Origin: Chalara sp. BL73
Taxonomy: Eukaryota; Ascomycota; Leotiomycetes; Helotiales
NCBI GenBank assembly: GCA_918026815.1
Contig: CAKJVC010000151.1
Coordinates: 248,001-312,000, forward strand
DNA: 64,000 nt
Direction: 5' to 3'
A model generated the notes under the pieces. It saw only the letters and a program-made list of their open reading frames with translations. It was not told where the DNA came from and ran no database searches. This document shows, piece after piece, positions 10,768-22,550 of the stretch. The position numbers were made by a program, and so were the translations under genes. How positions within the stretch are numbered: the stretch's first letter is position 1; every line of letters starts with the position of its first letter.

Positions 10768-10974
10768 TGTCACAGTCCTAGAGATCACGTGCGCTTGGCC
10801 ATGTCGCGCCACAGCCGCGAATGCTCATTGGTTCGCCTAGCTAGGACCCTGGAACTGGCCATAGTTATATTGGGGCAGTTCCAGCAGTAGTTACACCTTT
10901 TCTCTCTAGTTTAGAATCCTCGTATTGAGACCTTACAAACAGCTATCACTGGCGTCTGTATTGGGATCGTGACA
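10768..10974 (+). repeat. Solo LTR, family S1, with perfect TSD
   Basis: A 207-bp unit TGTCACAGTCC ... GGGATCGTGACA flanked by GAAAG on both sides (10763-10767 and 10975-10979). It lies about 200 bp 3' of the ankyrin receptor. Confidence 0.85.
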
Positions 10975-11048
10975 GAAAGGCTCAAGCTTGCCCTCCTTCA
11001 AGGAGTTCTTTCTATATTCTTCTCCCTTCGGCTATTCTGCATTCTTTT

Positions 11049-11470
11049 CTTACACAGTATCCCTGAAGGTACTCTATCAGCCGAAGCCCACGACAGTCTA
11101 GCTCATACGCCCTCGTAGTAGCTGCAAGCCGGTAGCTGCTGTAACTACAAGCCTATAGTTGGCCATGAGTTGTTTACGCCGTTTGCAGCCCCGATCGTAG
11201 CGTAGTGTCACGTCGCGTGCTCCCAAGCGCACGTGACTCATATTAGGCGAGCTCCCCGAGCTCCTCGTGTATATATAGCCTGCTCTCCTCGAGCTCCCTC
11301 TTCCTTCCTTAGCTATAGATTCTCGTATTGCACCACCGCTGCCCTCTGTATCTGTAGATCCACAGCGCGTGCCGTGACACGTAGCTGAAAACCCTTAATT
11401 TCCCCAGTAATGACTTTTATTCCATACCCGAGGTCTTAAACTAGTTTTAGCAAAATCCTAGCTGTTACAG
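11049..11470 (+). repeat. Repeat S4 copy, split by a younger solo LTR
   Basis: The outer parts (about 11049-11180 and 11385-11470, ending near GCTGTTACA) match, in reverse, 54388-54595. Shared stretches include 'gaagcccacgacagtcta' and 'gacttttattc'. The middle is occupied by the LTR at 11206-11379. Ends are approximate. Confidence 0.6.
11206..11379 (+). repeat. Solo LTR, family S7, nested, perfect TSD
   Basis: A 174-bp unit TGTCACGTCGCG ... GCCGTGACA flanked by CGTAG at 11201-11205 and 11380-11384. It is inserted in the older repeat S4. Confidence 0.85.
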
Positions 11471-11479
11471 GGCATATAT

Positions 11480-12122
11480 AGCGGTGTACAAGATACGCTT
11501 GCGGCTGGTGACACTGGGGATATGAGATTGCAGGTCAAGTTTTGGAGAAGGCCACACATAAACCGATAATCAGGCTATTTCACGATAATATATCTGGTCC
11601 TCTGAATATGACACGGATACCAACCTTTTAGGAACCCCCCCCCCCCCCCCGAAATTAATGAGCCAAATCTTATGGTATCCCCAAAGGTGGCTCTCCAGTC
11701 GAGGCAGTGCGCGCCGTTTGTTAGGGGACAGTTCAGCGTCAAAAGCAGCTGGCGGTGTCAAGTCTACTATGCAGGGCCTGCTGATTTTCCATAAGGCGGT
11801 GATGCATGAAACCAGAGCTTAATATGGAAATGACAATGGCACATCAGAATCACTTATATTCCGGAACTGCCGAATGTTGACGGCTAACCATGCGCGCTTT
11901 CCTGAACCGTCACTGCAAGAACATAGCTACGCACTCGGGTGGGCGAGAAGCCAGCTGCTCGGCAGCTCGAGCGAATATCCGGGAATATCGGAATAGCGGA
12001 CAAACCAATTGCAGAGGAGGGAAATAGCTCTAGGCTGGTTTCCTATCATATCATGGATGCCAGCCCGGGAGCACCTCTGCCATTCACCTTGTTCCTGAAA
12101 TTGAATCTGGAGTGATTGTGCT
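11480..12122. other. Spacer with poly-C tract
   Basis: Holds a run of 16 C at 11635-11650. No recognisable gene. Confidence 0.45.
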
Positions 12123-12677
12123 CCAAAACTCTATGTTGGCCAATTGCTGCTTGAGATTATCCTCGAAGTGAAGGAGCACAACGACTACGTAGCGCTATCG
12201 AAAGCCTTCCGCAAGAAAGCAGTGTCTCACCTTGATGATATTCGCAGAAAATTAGAACATCATTACCTTCCCAGAACTAAACCACATGCCTTAAGTAAAT
12301 GCGTCAGGGTGTACTAGAATGCGGTGATGCCAATCCTGATCACAGACACTGAAGAAGAGGACATATTGGTGATGAAAATCCAAGGGCTATCCTCACAGGC
12401 GTACAAGCTCTATCACCATAGCTACGACTCACCTTCGTGGCTCATGTCCTACGATGAGATTGTCAGAAAGGGGCGGTCGGCGACGTACTACACTGCCGAA
12501 TATTATCTTGTGGAATTTGATTGCAGTCATCATGTCGTCACAGAATTGCGATGGGCCCTAGATGATAATTTTAAAGGCAAGGTGACGGCGTCTACGAAAT
12601 CCAGCCGAGACGCTGGTAATGTAAGTGTCGGATCACTCTACCTGTGGCAACACCACGTCTTTACGTGGATTGCTTAG
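12123..12677 (+). pseudogene. F-box-like relic with an in-frame stop
   Basis: From 12123 the frame reads PKLYVGQLLLEIILEVKEH then NDYVALSKAFRKKA, resembling the start of fungal F-box proteins (LP.ELLLEI...L..L). A TAG at 12315-12317 interrupts it. The same frame continues (12318-12677) with MPILITDTEEEDILVMKIQGL and ends WQHHVFTWIA. No start codon is evident. The part after the stop has no known family. The F-box reading is tentative; an unrecognised intron around the TAG is an alternative. Confidence 0.35.
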
Positions 12678-13020
12678 GTTGAATGTGATTCATTGTTGAA
12701 GGTTGAATGGAGGGATGAGGATATGCCCCTTCCTGGGTCATGTGACTCCGTCACATGACCTGTCCCCCATTCAATAGCTAATCTACGTACAAACAGTAAG
12801 TACGCGGCTTCGAATTTGTATAGAATTCGATTGCTGACTAGGATTCAGGGCAACATTTAGAGATAGTTTTTTCGCCTACAAAAAGCAAGTTCCTGGGCCC
12901 AGGTTTTAATGAGATCTGATGGGGATCGGCCGTTCGCGTTCTGTGACTTGATGGCATCTGGGGCATTGTTCGTTATGTATTTCAATAGTCTTAGGGTCTA
13001 TTATTGTCGGTTGCCTACAG
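12678..13020. other. Spacer without recognised gene
   Basis: Contains a short imperfect palindrome around 12738-12765 (gggtcatgtgac/gtcacatgacc). Nothing coding. Confidence 0.4.
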
Positions 13021-13204
13021 TGTCGGAATGCCTATCACGTAGCAAAAGACGTAGTAGCTATTGACTACGCTCGTGCTGGTATGATTGTGGTTCTGTTGTT
13101 CGTTGATTGATTGTTCTAAGCTACAACGAGTTGTGGTGAGAACGAGGTCCCACAATGCCGGTGATCCGTGGATCACGTGAAAGCTATTTACATGCATTCC
13201 AACA
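13021..13204 (+). repeat. Solo LTR, family S3
   Basis: A 184-bp unit TGTCGGAATGCC ... GCATTCCAACA with the family's 'cacgtagcaaaa.gcgtagtagct' block. Flanking duplications are not recognisable. Family members: 17946, 43769, 46352, 52569. Confidence 0.7.
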
Positions 13205-14282
13205 ATTATACCATAAGTATATCTAGAACTACCACATTAGCGTGAGGTCCTGATTTGAGAGCCCCCAAAAATTTAATGAGAACGCTTGTATAGTTTGGAA
13301 ACAGCTGCATGTCGAGTTAGCCAGACAGCACAATTTATTCACACAGCTATACGAAACCATCTGAGATTGCGGTGAGTTGATATGGATCGATTAAAATCGA
13401 ATTTATCGACGAGGTATCAACTACATAAAGCTTAAAAGCAAAGATGCTCTATCATGGCGGTATTAACTCTCGACCTTATAGATATGCTCTATTGTGATTA
13501 AAAGCGGCTTGAGCCCAGCCTAACAGCATGGTCAGTATTGGAGGTAGAGGTTGCGTAGCATGCAACAAAAACATTGCTACAAGTTGTCAGGAACCTAGAA
13601 TAAAGGGTAAGGAGTCCAGGCGAGTCACGTGTAGGGAGTTACATGTGTCTCGCAAAGGTCCAGTGAAGAAAGGCCGGTATAAGTACAGAGCTTATGACAT
13701 TCTAGATACGTCAAAAGTTAGTTTGCATAGCAATTGGAATGCTACTTTGCTTGTCGCTCTTTACAAACTGCCAGCTTTTTAGATAAACTATTTTGATACT
13801 TGTTTAAAGATAGTAGCGGCGCACCTTTCTGTTTTAGTACATGAATGTTACTCAATAGTGTTTTGCTTAATATTCGCACTATGCATTTTTTATATTTCAA
13901 CCCTTTTCCTCAACAACTTTTTGCAACGATACTGATCCCTACTTGCTTCTGTACTAGCAGATCTTTGCACAGAGCATACGCCTCATTCACAATGTGCGAC
14001 GGCAACTCCTCATCTATTCCTTGTGCTGTGGCTTCTGTAAAAGGTTTCTATAGTTACTGACCCTTGTTTCCAAAGTGCAGTGAGCTGAGATTTTTCGCAT
14101 CTACCAAAGCAATACATCGACTAGATTGTTAACAAGTATGGCTTTAGTCACACTGTACCAGTCAAGACACCTCTTGAGAAAGACATTAAGCTCGCGACGC
14201 AAGAAGATCATGTCGCCGTCCATAAATGCCGCATGGAGTACCAATTGAAAGTCGGCTGGCCCAATTTCCGCAGTAACAGACA
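13205..14282. other. Spacer with unsupported small ORFs
   Basis: ORFs at 13528-13782 and 13845-14060 have no family motif. The sequence immediately upstream of 14283 may be an eroded part of the Copia element that follows. Confidence 0.35.
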
Positions 14283-14898
14283 AGACCAGATATTGCCTTT
14301 GTTACGGATTACGTGGCTCGATATGCGTCCAACCCGAACCAGACACATATGGATGCTGTGGGTCGCATTTTTCCATACTTAAAGCTGATCTAGGAAAGGG
14401 AATTGTCTATTCAGAGAAGAATAGCCTCCAACTTGTGGGATTTGTGGATAGCGATTTTGCCGGCTCCGAAGACTCGCGTAAGTCAACGGCTGGATGGGTG
14501 TTAACACTTACTGGAGGGCCTGCATTCTGGCCATCTCAGAGACAGAAGACTGTGGCCACATCAACTGCGGATGCAGAGTGCATTGCATGCGCAGAAGCTG
14601 CAAAGGAATCTGTGTGGGTTCGCAACATTATCAATGATCTTCGCATCCAGTGAGTCCGCATTGATGTAGTCCCGCTATACATCGATAGTAACTCAGCCTT
14701 GAAGCTTACCGGAAATCCAGAATTTCACAGCATGCCCAGACACTCGACGTTAAGCACCATTTCATTCGTGAGAAAGTAGGCGAAGGCGTTATCAATACTC
14801 AGCGTGTCGATATGAGGGATTACTTGGCTGATTCATTCACCAAGTCTTTGCCAGGACCAACACAAGCGAACCGCCAGTTTTTTCTTGGTATTGTGTAA
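14283..14898 (+). mobile_element. Copia-type retrotransposon pol 3' relic
   Basis: Reads RPDIAFVTDYVARYASNP...HMDAVGRIFPYLK, then after a frameshift GFVDSDFAGSEDSRKSTAGW, TVATSTADAECIACAEAAKE and, after further lesions, HFIREKVGEGVINTQRVDMR with DYLADSFTKSLP. These are the reverse-transcriptase tail and RNase H blocks of Ty1/Copia elements (D.DFAG...RKSTSG, ST.EAEY, HIRE, ADIFTK). There is an in-frame TGA after NDLRIQ and at least two frameshifts. No matching LTR pair is seen in the window. Confidence 0.85.
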
Positions 14899-15535
14899 AA
14901 TTACTTTAAACTTAAATAACGTCTCTCCCTACGAAGCGAAAACCCACTGGTTATACCTGAACTTTAGGGCCTCGCTACTGTGCTAGCAATCGTTATAACC
15001 CTTGTGGCTGCTGCGGCGTGCAGATTCATGCCAAGGCGCGACACGGGTCGGTGCGTCGGATCAAAGCAGCAAAACGACCCCGCACTCCTATAACGTATTC
15101 CATCACCACCCTGGCCAAACCACCCGCCACCTTTTTTCAGCCTTGAACTTGAATTGCTCAACAACCACTTATAATATCGACTTTGATAATTGAATTAATT
15201 ATATATTACTTGTTTGGGCATGTACGGTGACGTGCTAGAATTTCATGTGCAGCATAAGCACGGTCTCTACCACTTATTAGGATACTGTACATGTCAGCGA
15301 CAACAAGTTGTGGCCTAACCACAACTAAGGGTTGTGTGGCGTAGACAGCCAAGCATGGCTTCTGCAACAATGTCACCATTCCCGCGAGGCTGTGTACAGC
15401 CGAGCCGATTTGACCGCCTTCAATCCAACGTCCTCTCCTTACTCGACAAAAGCTTCGCATATATGCCGATTCGGCGACCCAACATTCACCGATAATCCTC
15501 TCTCTCTTTTCGGCACCTCAAATCCAGGCTGGATA
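14899..15535. other. 5' region of the HET-NACHT-WD40 gene
   Basis: Pyrimidine-rich stretches at about 15480-15512 precede the start codon at 15536. An upstream in-frame extension from 15332 exists, but it lacks family similarity. Confidence 0.4.
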
Positions 15536-18500
15536 ATGCGTCTTTTGGAACGCAAAAACGACGACGAGTTCACCCTTACCAAAGATATCATCGATAACAT
15601 TCCCCGCTATGCAATACTGTCGCACACATGGGGAGCGGATACAGAAGAGGTCACCTTCAAAGACCTGATAGATGGCACGGGCAAGGACAAGACTGGCTAT
15701 AGCAAAATCCGATTCTGCGGGGAACAAGCTAAGAATGATGGCTTACAATACTTTTGGATAGATACATGTTGTATCGATAAGTCAAATAACACCGAGCTTG
15801 CAGAGGCTATCAACTCAATGTTTCGCTGGTATCGCAATGCGGCCAAATGCTACGTTTATCTGTCAGATGTTCCGAGGGATACACTTAACGCTGACGTGTT
15901 CTGCCAGCCGCCTTGGGAATCAGCATTTCGTAAAAGCAGATGGTTTACTCGGGGTTGGACACTTCAAGAGCTTATTGCCCCAAAATCAGTTGAATTCTTT
16001 TCCAAATACTGGGAGCAACTAGGTAACAAGGCATCTTTAGAGACTGTTATCCACGAAATCACAGGAATTCCGGACAAGGCACTTCAAGGAGTTCCGCTCT
16101 CTAATTTCACCGTCGCCGAGCGAATGTCATGGGCAGAACAACGCGAGACTACTCGCAAAGAAGACCAGGCGTATTCGCTACTCGGAATTTTCGATGTTTA
16201 TATGCCACTGATCTATAGCGAAGGGAAAGAACATGCGTTCAAACGACTTCGAAAAGTGATCAATGTGGATTCAAAAGGTAAACCATTCCGTTTAAGGTTG
16301 TGACCTTTTTATAAACGCTGGTGCTAATCGGCAAGCCAGGGCTCGATTCGGATGCACTTCAACGCCTGCCGTATGCAGTCGATGCACCATTCAATTCGTA
16401 TGCAAAGCAAGATTCGTCTACTTGCCTGCCTAATACCCGAGTTGGCCTTCTTAAAGAGATATACGACTGGGTTGATAGCGAAGATGAGCGGTGTATTTTC
16501 TGGCTTAATGGCTTAGCTGGCACTGGAAAATCGACGATTGCTAGGACTGTCGCCCGCAGATACTTTGAACAAAAGCGTCTTTGCGCCAGCTTTTTCTTTT
16601 CAAAAGGTGAAAGAGACGTTAGCCATGCAGGTAAATTCTTTACAAGTATTGCTGTGCAGCTTGCATATAATGCCCCATCGTTTCGGCAATACATTTTGGA
16701 AGCTGCTGAAGAGCAGATTGATATTGCAAACTCTTCTTTCCGTGACCAGTGGCGCCAGCTTATTTTCCGTCCATTATCGAAGTTAGACAAACGCTTATCT
16801 CCGTCTTCTTATTTGCTTATTGTTGATGCTTTTGATGAGTGTGATAACGAAAACCATATTCGCACAATTCTGCAGCTTTTAGCTGAAGCTCGGTGGTTAA
16901 CAACAGTAAAACTTCGAGTTTTTTTGACGAGCAGACCTGAAATTCCAATCCGACACAGCATATACGCCATTCCACAAGCTGAATACCAGGACTTCGTACT
17001 CCACAGAATACAGCCAAAAATTGTCAACTATGATATTTATCTTTTCCTAGAATACAAACTGGGGATAATCGGGCAGGAGTGGGCGCTTGGAGCGAACTGG
17101 CCTGGCGAAAAAGTTCTAAAACAGCTCGTCCTATATGCTAGTGGCCTTTTCATCTGGGCGGCAACAGCATGTCGATTTATTCGTGAAGGGAAACGATTCG
17201 CACGCAAAAGAGTGGATACATTACTCAATAGCAGCAGCAGCAGCAGCGCTGCTACCGCACCAGAGAAGCATCTCAATGAGATTTACCTTGCTGTCCTTAA
17301 GCACTCGATCTCCTCGGACTATTCGGAGGAAGAGAAAAAAGAAGCATGCGATATGTTAAAGCATACGCTTGGAAGTCTAGTAGTGTTGCTTTCACCTCTT
17401 TCTACTTTTTCATTAAGCAGGCTATTGCAGCTTTCAAGGGAGAATGTCGACTCAACATTCAACGACCTTCATGCCATCCTTGATATTCCAAAGGACCCGA
17501 CTTGCCAGCTTCGCCTACACCACCCTTCATTTCGCGACTTCCTCCTTAACAAAGACCGGTGTAGGGACTTCTGGGTAGATAAAGAAAAAGCACACCAGAT
17601 ATTAGCTACTGGCTGTATACAGTTAATGTCCCAGACACTCAAAAAGGATGTTTGCGAATTATATACTCCTGGTTATCAAGCCGCTCAAGTTGAAAACAGT
17701 CGTATTCAGAAATGCCTTCCGCCTGAAGTTCAATACGCGTGCCTTTACTGGGTTCAGCATTTACAACGGAGTGGTTCTCCAGCTTACGACGGCGAGGAAG
17801 TCCACCAATTTTTGCAGGCTCATTTACTACACTGGCTTGAGGCGCTTGGGTGGATGGGCAAAACCTCAGAAGGGATTCAGGCAATATTGTCCTTAGAGGC
17901 TCACGTCCCGGTAAATTCTTTATCTATTATTTATATAAGTCTAATTGTCGGAATACCTACCACGTAGCAAAATGCGTAGTAGCTGTGACTACGCTCTTGC
18001 TGGTGTGGTTTTGATGTTCTTGATTGGTTCCTCTAATCTACGGTCTGTTGCCAGGTAGTTATATAGTGGTAGAAGACCACAATCCCGGTGGCCTGAATCA
18101 TCTGATGGAACGCGTGAAACTATGTGCATGCATTCCAACACTAATTAACTTGTCCTTAGGTTAATAAGAGTCCCAATTTGCACGCATTTATCTATGATGC
18201 AAAGCGATTTGCTTTATACAACCGATTAGCCATTGAACAAGCGCCCCTTCAGTTATATTGTTCGGCACTTGTCTTCGCTCCAGAGAAGAGTATTGTCCGG
18301 ACAAGGTTTGAGAAGTGTATCCCACCTTGGATCCAGAAAAAATCCAGAGTAGAAGCATATTGGAACGCCGCGTTGCAAACGCTCGAGGGCCATATAGGCT
18401 CCGTCACTTCAGTAGCTTTCTCACCCGACGGCAAGCAGGCCGTGTCTGGGTCTTGGGATGACACAGTACGGCTTTGGGACGCCACTACAGGCGCTGCGCT

Positions 18501-20004
18501 GCAAACGCTCAAAGGCCATACACGCTTTGTTACTTCAGTGGCTTTCTCGCCCGACGGCAAACAGATCGTGTCTGGGTCTGGCGATAACACGGTGCGGCTC
18601 TGGAACAGCGCTACAGGCGCTATACTTCAAACGCTCGAAAGCCATATACACTCTGTTACTTCAGTAGCTTTTTCACCCGATGGCAGACAAGTTGTGTCGG
18701 GGTCCGACGATAATACAGTGCGGCTTTGGGACGCTACTACAGGCGCTGTGCTGCAAACGCTTAAAGGTCATACAAACCCCATCACTTCAATAACTTTTTC
18801 ACTTGACGGCAAGCAGGTCATGTCTGGGTCTGACGATAACACAGTACGGCTTTGGAATGCCGCTACAGGTGCTGTGCTACACACGCTCAAAGGCCATACA
18901 CGCTTTGTTACCTCAGTAGCTTTCTCACCCGACGGCAAGCAGGCTGTTTCTGGGTCTGGGGATAACACGGTGCGGCTCTGGGACGCCACTACAGGCGCTG
19001 TGCTACAAACGCTCGAAAGCCATACACGCTCTGTCACTTCAGTGGCTTTCTCACCCGACGGCAAGCAGGCTGTGTCTGGGTCTGGGGATAACACAGTGCG
19101 GCTTTGGGACGCCACTACAGGTGCTGTGCTGCAAACGCTCAACGGCCATACACGCTTTGTTACTTCAGTAGCTTTCTCACCCAATGGCAAGCAGGTCGCG
19201 TCTGGGTCTGGCGATAACACGGTGCGGCTTTGGGATGTCGCTACAGGCGCTGTGCCACAAACGCCCGAAAGCCATACACGCTCTGTCATTTCAGTGGCTT
19301 TCTCACTCGACGGCAAGCAGGCTGTGTCTGGGTCTTGGGATAATACGGTGCGGCTCTGGGACGCCACTACAGGCGCTGCGCTAAAAACACTTAAGGGCCA
19401 TACAAACTCCGTCACTTCAGTAGCTTTCTCGCCCGACAACAAGCAGGTTGTGTCTGGGTCTGGGGATAGCACGGTGCGGCTTTGGGACGCCACTACTGGC
19501 GCTGCGCTGAAAACGCTTAAAAGCTATACGCGCTCCGTCACTTCAATAGCTTTCTCACCCGACAGCAAGCAGGTTGTATCCGGGTCCGACAATAACACGG
19601 TGCGGCTTTGGAACGCCGCCACAGGTGCTGTGCTGCAAACGCTCAAAGGCCATACAAGCTTTGTTACTTCAGTAGCTTTCTCACCAGACGGCAAGCAGAT
19701 CGTGTCTGGGGATAAAGATGACACAGTACGGGTCTGGGACGCCACCACAGGCGCTGCGCTACAAACGCTCAAAGGCCATACACGCTCCATCACTTCAGTG
19801 GCCGTCTCACCCGATGGCAATTTGCTACCTACTTTACGTGTATTTAATCCCTGGGTAGTAGAAGGCGAAGTAAATATTCTCTGGCTACCTCCCGATTACC
19901 GATCTACCTGTGAAGCTATTTGGGGTCAATCGGTTATTTTAGGTCATTCATCAGGGAGACTTTCATTTCTTCAGTTCCGGCAAGGACCAAAGCTTGTAGT
20001 ATAG
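15536..20004 (+). CDS. HET-NACHT-WD40 receptor (HNWD type), 1385 aa
   Basis: Exons 15536-16277, 16340-17910 and 18160-20004 join in frame. Start MRLLERKNDDEF is the usual start of this family. HET domain (about 22-240) has YAILSHTWG, FWIDTCCIDKS, CYVYLSDV, FTRGWTLQELIAP and AYSLLGIFDV. NACHT has Walker A GLAGTGKS (305-312) and Walker B YLLIVDAFDEC (405-415). Then a helical linker with LHHPSFRDFLL and a conserved FALYNRLAIEQAPLQ block. The WD region starts at residue 843 with eleven exact 42-residue repeats and a degenerate twelfth, followed by a short tail. The plan matches Podospora het-e/het-d/HNWD incompatibility genes: WD repeats recognise a partner and the HET domain triggers cell death. 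Intron 2 carries a 195-bp solo LTR. The CDS is intact. Confidence 0.92.
17946..18140 (+). repeat. Solo LTR, family S3, inside intron 2 of the HNWD gene
   Basis: A 195-bp unit TGTCGGAATACC ... GCATTCCAACA with perfect 5-bp duplications CTAAT (17941-17945 and 18141-18145). It lies between the GTAAAT donor at 17911 and the CCTTAG acceptor ending at 18159, so splicing sites are preserved and the intron grew to 249 nt. Confidence 0.9.
18373..19758 (+). repeat. Coding tandem array, 11 x 126 bp WD40 units
   Basis: Eleven units of exactly 126 bp (unit 12 starts at 19759 and decays after about 18 codons). Each encodes LQTL..H...VTSVAFSPDGKQ.VSGS.D.TVRLWDA.TGA. Variation is concentrated after the GH (positions 8-10: IGS, TRF, IHS, TNP, TRS, TNS, TSF) and at position 28 (W, G, D, K) and 30 (D, N, S). 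Confidence 0.92.
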
Positions 20005-21861
20005 GGTAATAATCCTTTTTATTATATTCTTAACATAACATCTATTTTTCTTTTTATCCCTATTTCGTAGAAGATTCAAAGGGGTCGCGTGGCTTCATAT
20101 TTAGTAGTTGATAATTGCCACTCGGTTTCTAGAATCTTCTAGATTATAGTAATAGATAGTATAACAAGACGATAGCGAGTTTGTATAGCACGTTGCAGGT
20201 ACACTATCAGTACATATAATCGTTGCAAGTATAGTAGCTATCGGTATAGTAGCATTAGGCGTTGGCGCTGATCTGGTGTTCGCACGCTGCCAGTTAAGGC
20301 CATGCATAGTGCTGTTGAGCCTCGCATCGGCCACAGTACAGCTTGGCAAATAATTATCATAGGATGCACGGGTCGTTTTGAACTAATTATAATCGTCAGT
20401 CGCTTTGATTCAACGTACCAGCCCCCGTGGCGACCTTGCATGAATTTGTGTTACACGGCAGCCACAAGGCCAGCCAGTGATGACTTCTCGGTCCTGAATG
20501 ATTCAGAGGCTCGGATAAGGATAGCTTATAAATTTCGACAACGGCAAAAGCTTGATAGTGTTGCTGTAGTAGAGGAGTCTTATTGCGCCATGAAATGACG
20601 CTTTCTGCAAACCAGGCACAACACGAATATAGTTTTCCAGGTGGCCGGAATGAATAGCTTCAAGATGACTTCAAGCTGGAGAAAATCCGGGATGGGTCAT
20701 TGACAAGTGCTGACTGACGACCCAGTATTTACGAGAAGCCCCAGATGCCTGAATCTGTAGTAAAACGCCTTGATGGGATTATCTGGATTCCGACGGCGTT
20801 TGGTGGAGTACGAGGACAACAGGACGACACATGGCCAGTCGTTTTGTCTAGGTTGATGTTCCGATATTTGCAGCTAAGGCAACCATACCAGGGGTAGATT
20901 TCGAGATGGGGTGGATTAGTGACTGATCAGGTCGAAGGGGGATTTCTGTAGGTGGGGGATTTTGGATGGAAGGAATCAAGCTGGTAATATCCCGTCGAGG
21001 CTCTGCACAAATCTGGTACTTCTTTCACAGATGTGAGGTTACCCGAGATCTGGACACTGCTAAGGCATACTAGCATGTCTTGCAGTCTTGCAGTCTTGCA
21101 GATCAATGCCGGCCATCAGGGTCGAACACAAGGTTCACGGCGGTCAACAAAGTCCCTCAATTTGTCTGTGCACTACCCCTAATTTATACTTGGACGTCTC
21201 TTTCTGACTTTGAATACTATTTTTCTATATGACTATAGAATATCTGTATATAACTGTCAAATGCGATGCCTATATTTTGCAATATATAGTTCTTAGCCCC
21301 AACCGTCCCTTTCAATGGCGGATTGCCCTTCTGCCAAAACGCAACAGGGCGCGTCTCAGCTCAATTCGGTAAGACTAGAAGCTCAACTTATCCTGTTAGC
21401 CAGGAGCATGGATAATTTTCGCGCCTTCTGGCAGAAGACCAGTCGGCATAGCTCTTGAAACCCCTAAACCCGCACCCAAATCCCAGCTCCACCGACTCCA
21501 ACTTAACCCCGCAGATACTCAAGAGAGTACTGGAGGTTCGTAGAGGCCACCCCGTACAGGTGTTGGGTCTCTCCCTCTTTGATAGAAGAGGCGTATCAGA
21601 GGAAGCTACACGGAGTAATTGCTATGATGTTTAGTTTTGATTAGCTCAATCGTGCATTTTATTCAGTTATTGATTGGATCCTCTTCTTCCCTTACACTTA
21701 GACTCAGTGGATTCGCTCTCTAATTCTAAGAGTTTCTTTTCTATAAATAACACAAGCCATTTTCCCCGTAGAGCGCCTTCCACTTGTGATATCGCCCACG
21801 GCTTCTGATTGGCTTCTCCCGACACATGCCACTGGTTGCTCTATCTCGAATCCAGATATAA
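20005..21861. other. Long spacer without recognised gene
   Basis: Short ORFs near 20100-20600 overlap on both strands and show no motif. AT-rich at about 21200-21290. I see no RNA gene. Confidence 0.4.
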
Positions 21862-21869
21862 CATCACAC

Positions 21870-22542
21870 GGGTGCGATTGAAACGGCACCCATTAGCGTC
21901 TCCACTATTTTCCTTGTTTAAATAATTAAACGTGGCTTACATCACATTTTCTTGCTGTTATACTTGTCACGGCCCTGGCCCTATCTCGAGCTTGGCGCCA
22001 AGCACTGCAGAGCTCGGTAGAGCTTGGCCCCTGTTACCACAGGGCTCGGCACCTCAGAGCTTGGCAACCAACGCTACAGGGCTCGCTTATACTGGCCCCT
22101 GGCCAGCATCCTGTATATAAAGCACTGCTCTCCTTACCTTCTTCTGCCTGTAGTTTGTTCTCTTAGTTATAACAATTGATAGTTGTTCACACCTCTGAAT
22201 CCTTCTACCTAGATCTACGGGTCGAGATCCCTGTTCGGCTTGAGTTGTTACAATACTAAGCGAAATACGCTAAGCCTTATTTGAGATACTATGAAAGCTT
22301 CGTTTTTTAAATAAATAAAACTACAAAACATATATGAAGATATATTTAAATAATTTGTTTTAATTAACTTTATTATATTTAAATAAACCAAGTTTGATTT
22401 TTTTGCGTTGTGATTTAATCTAAGTATTGTACTGTAAAGTTGCGCGGAATGCAACTTCAAATTTTCACCAAGTTCGGCATGTCGAGAGTTTTGGTGTGTT
22501 TTTAGTGCCAAGACACTAATGGGTGCCGTTTCAATCGTACCC
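21870..22542 (+). mobile_element. hAT-type MITE containing a nested solo LTR
   Basis: Ends are inverted repeats (GGGTGCGATTGAAACGGCAC at the left; the right end is its complement with a C/T difference). Perfect 8-bp target duplication CATCACAC at 21862-21869 and 22543-22550, typical of hAT elements. No transposase. The interior is AT-rich. Without the nested LTR (21965-22252 plus one TSD) it is about 380 bp. Sister copy at 29994-30413. Confidence 0.88.
21965..22252 (-). repeat. Solo LTR, family S2, nested in the MITE, perfect TSD
   Basis: A 288-bp inverted copy of the 5744 element, flanked by ATACT on both sides (21960-21964 and 22253-22257). Inserted into the older MITE. Confidence 0.9.
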
Positions 22543-22550
22543 CATCACAC

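Noticed and set aside
18768..19820. Long minus-strand frames opposite the WD40 array
   Set aside because: Mirror frames of the 126-bp units; the plus-strand frame is the WD40 coding frame.
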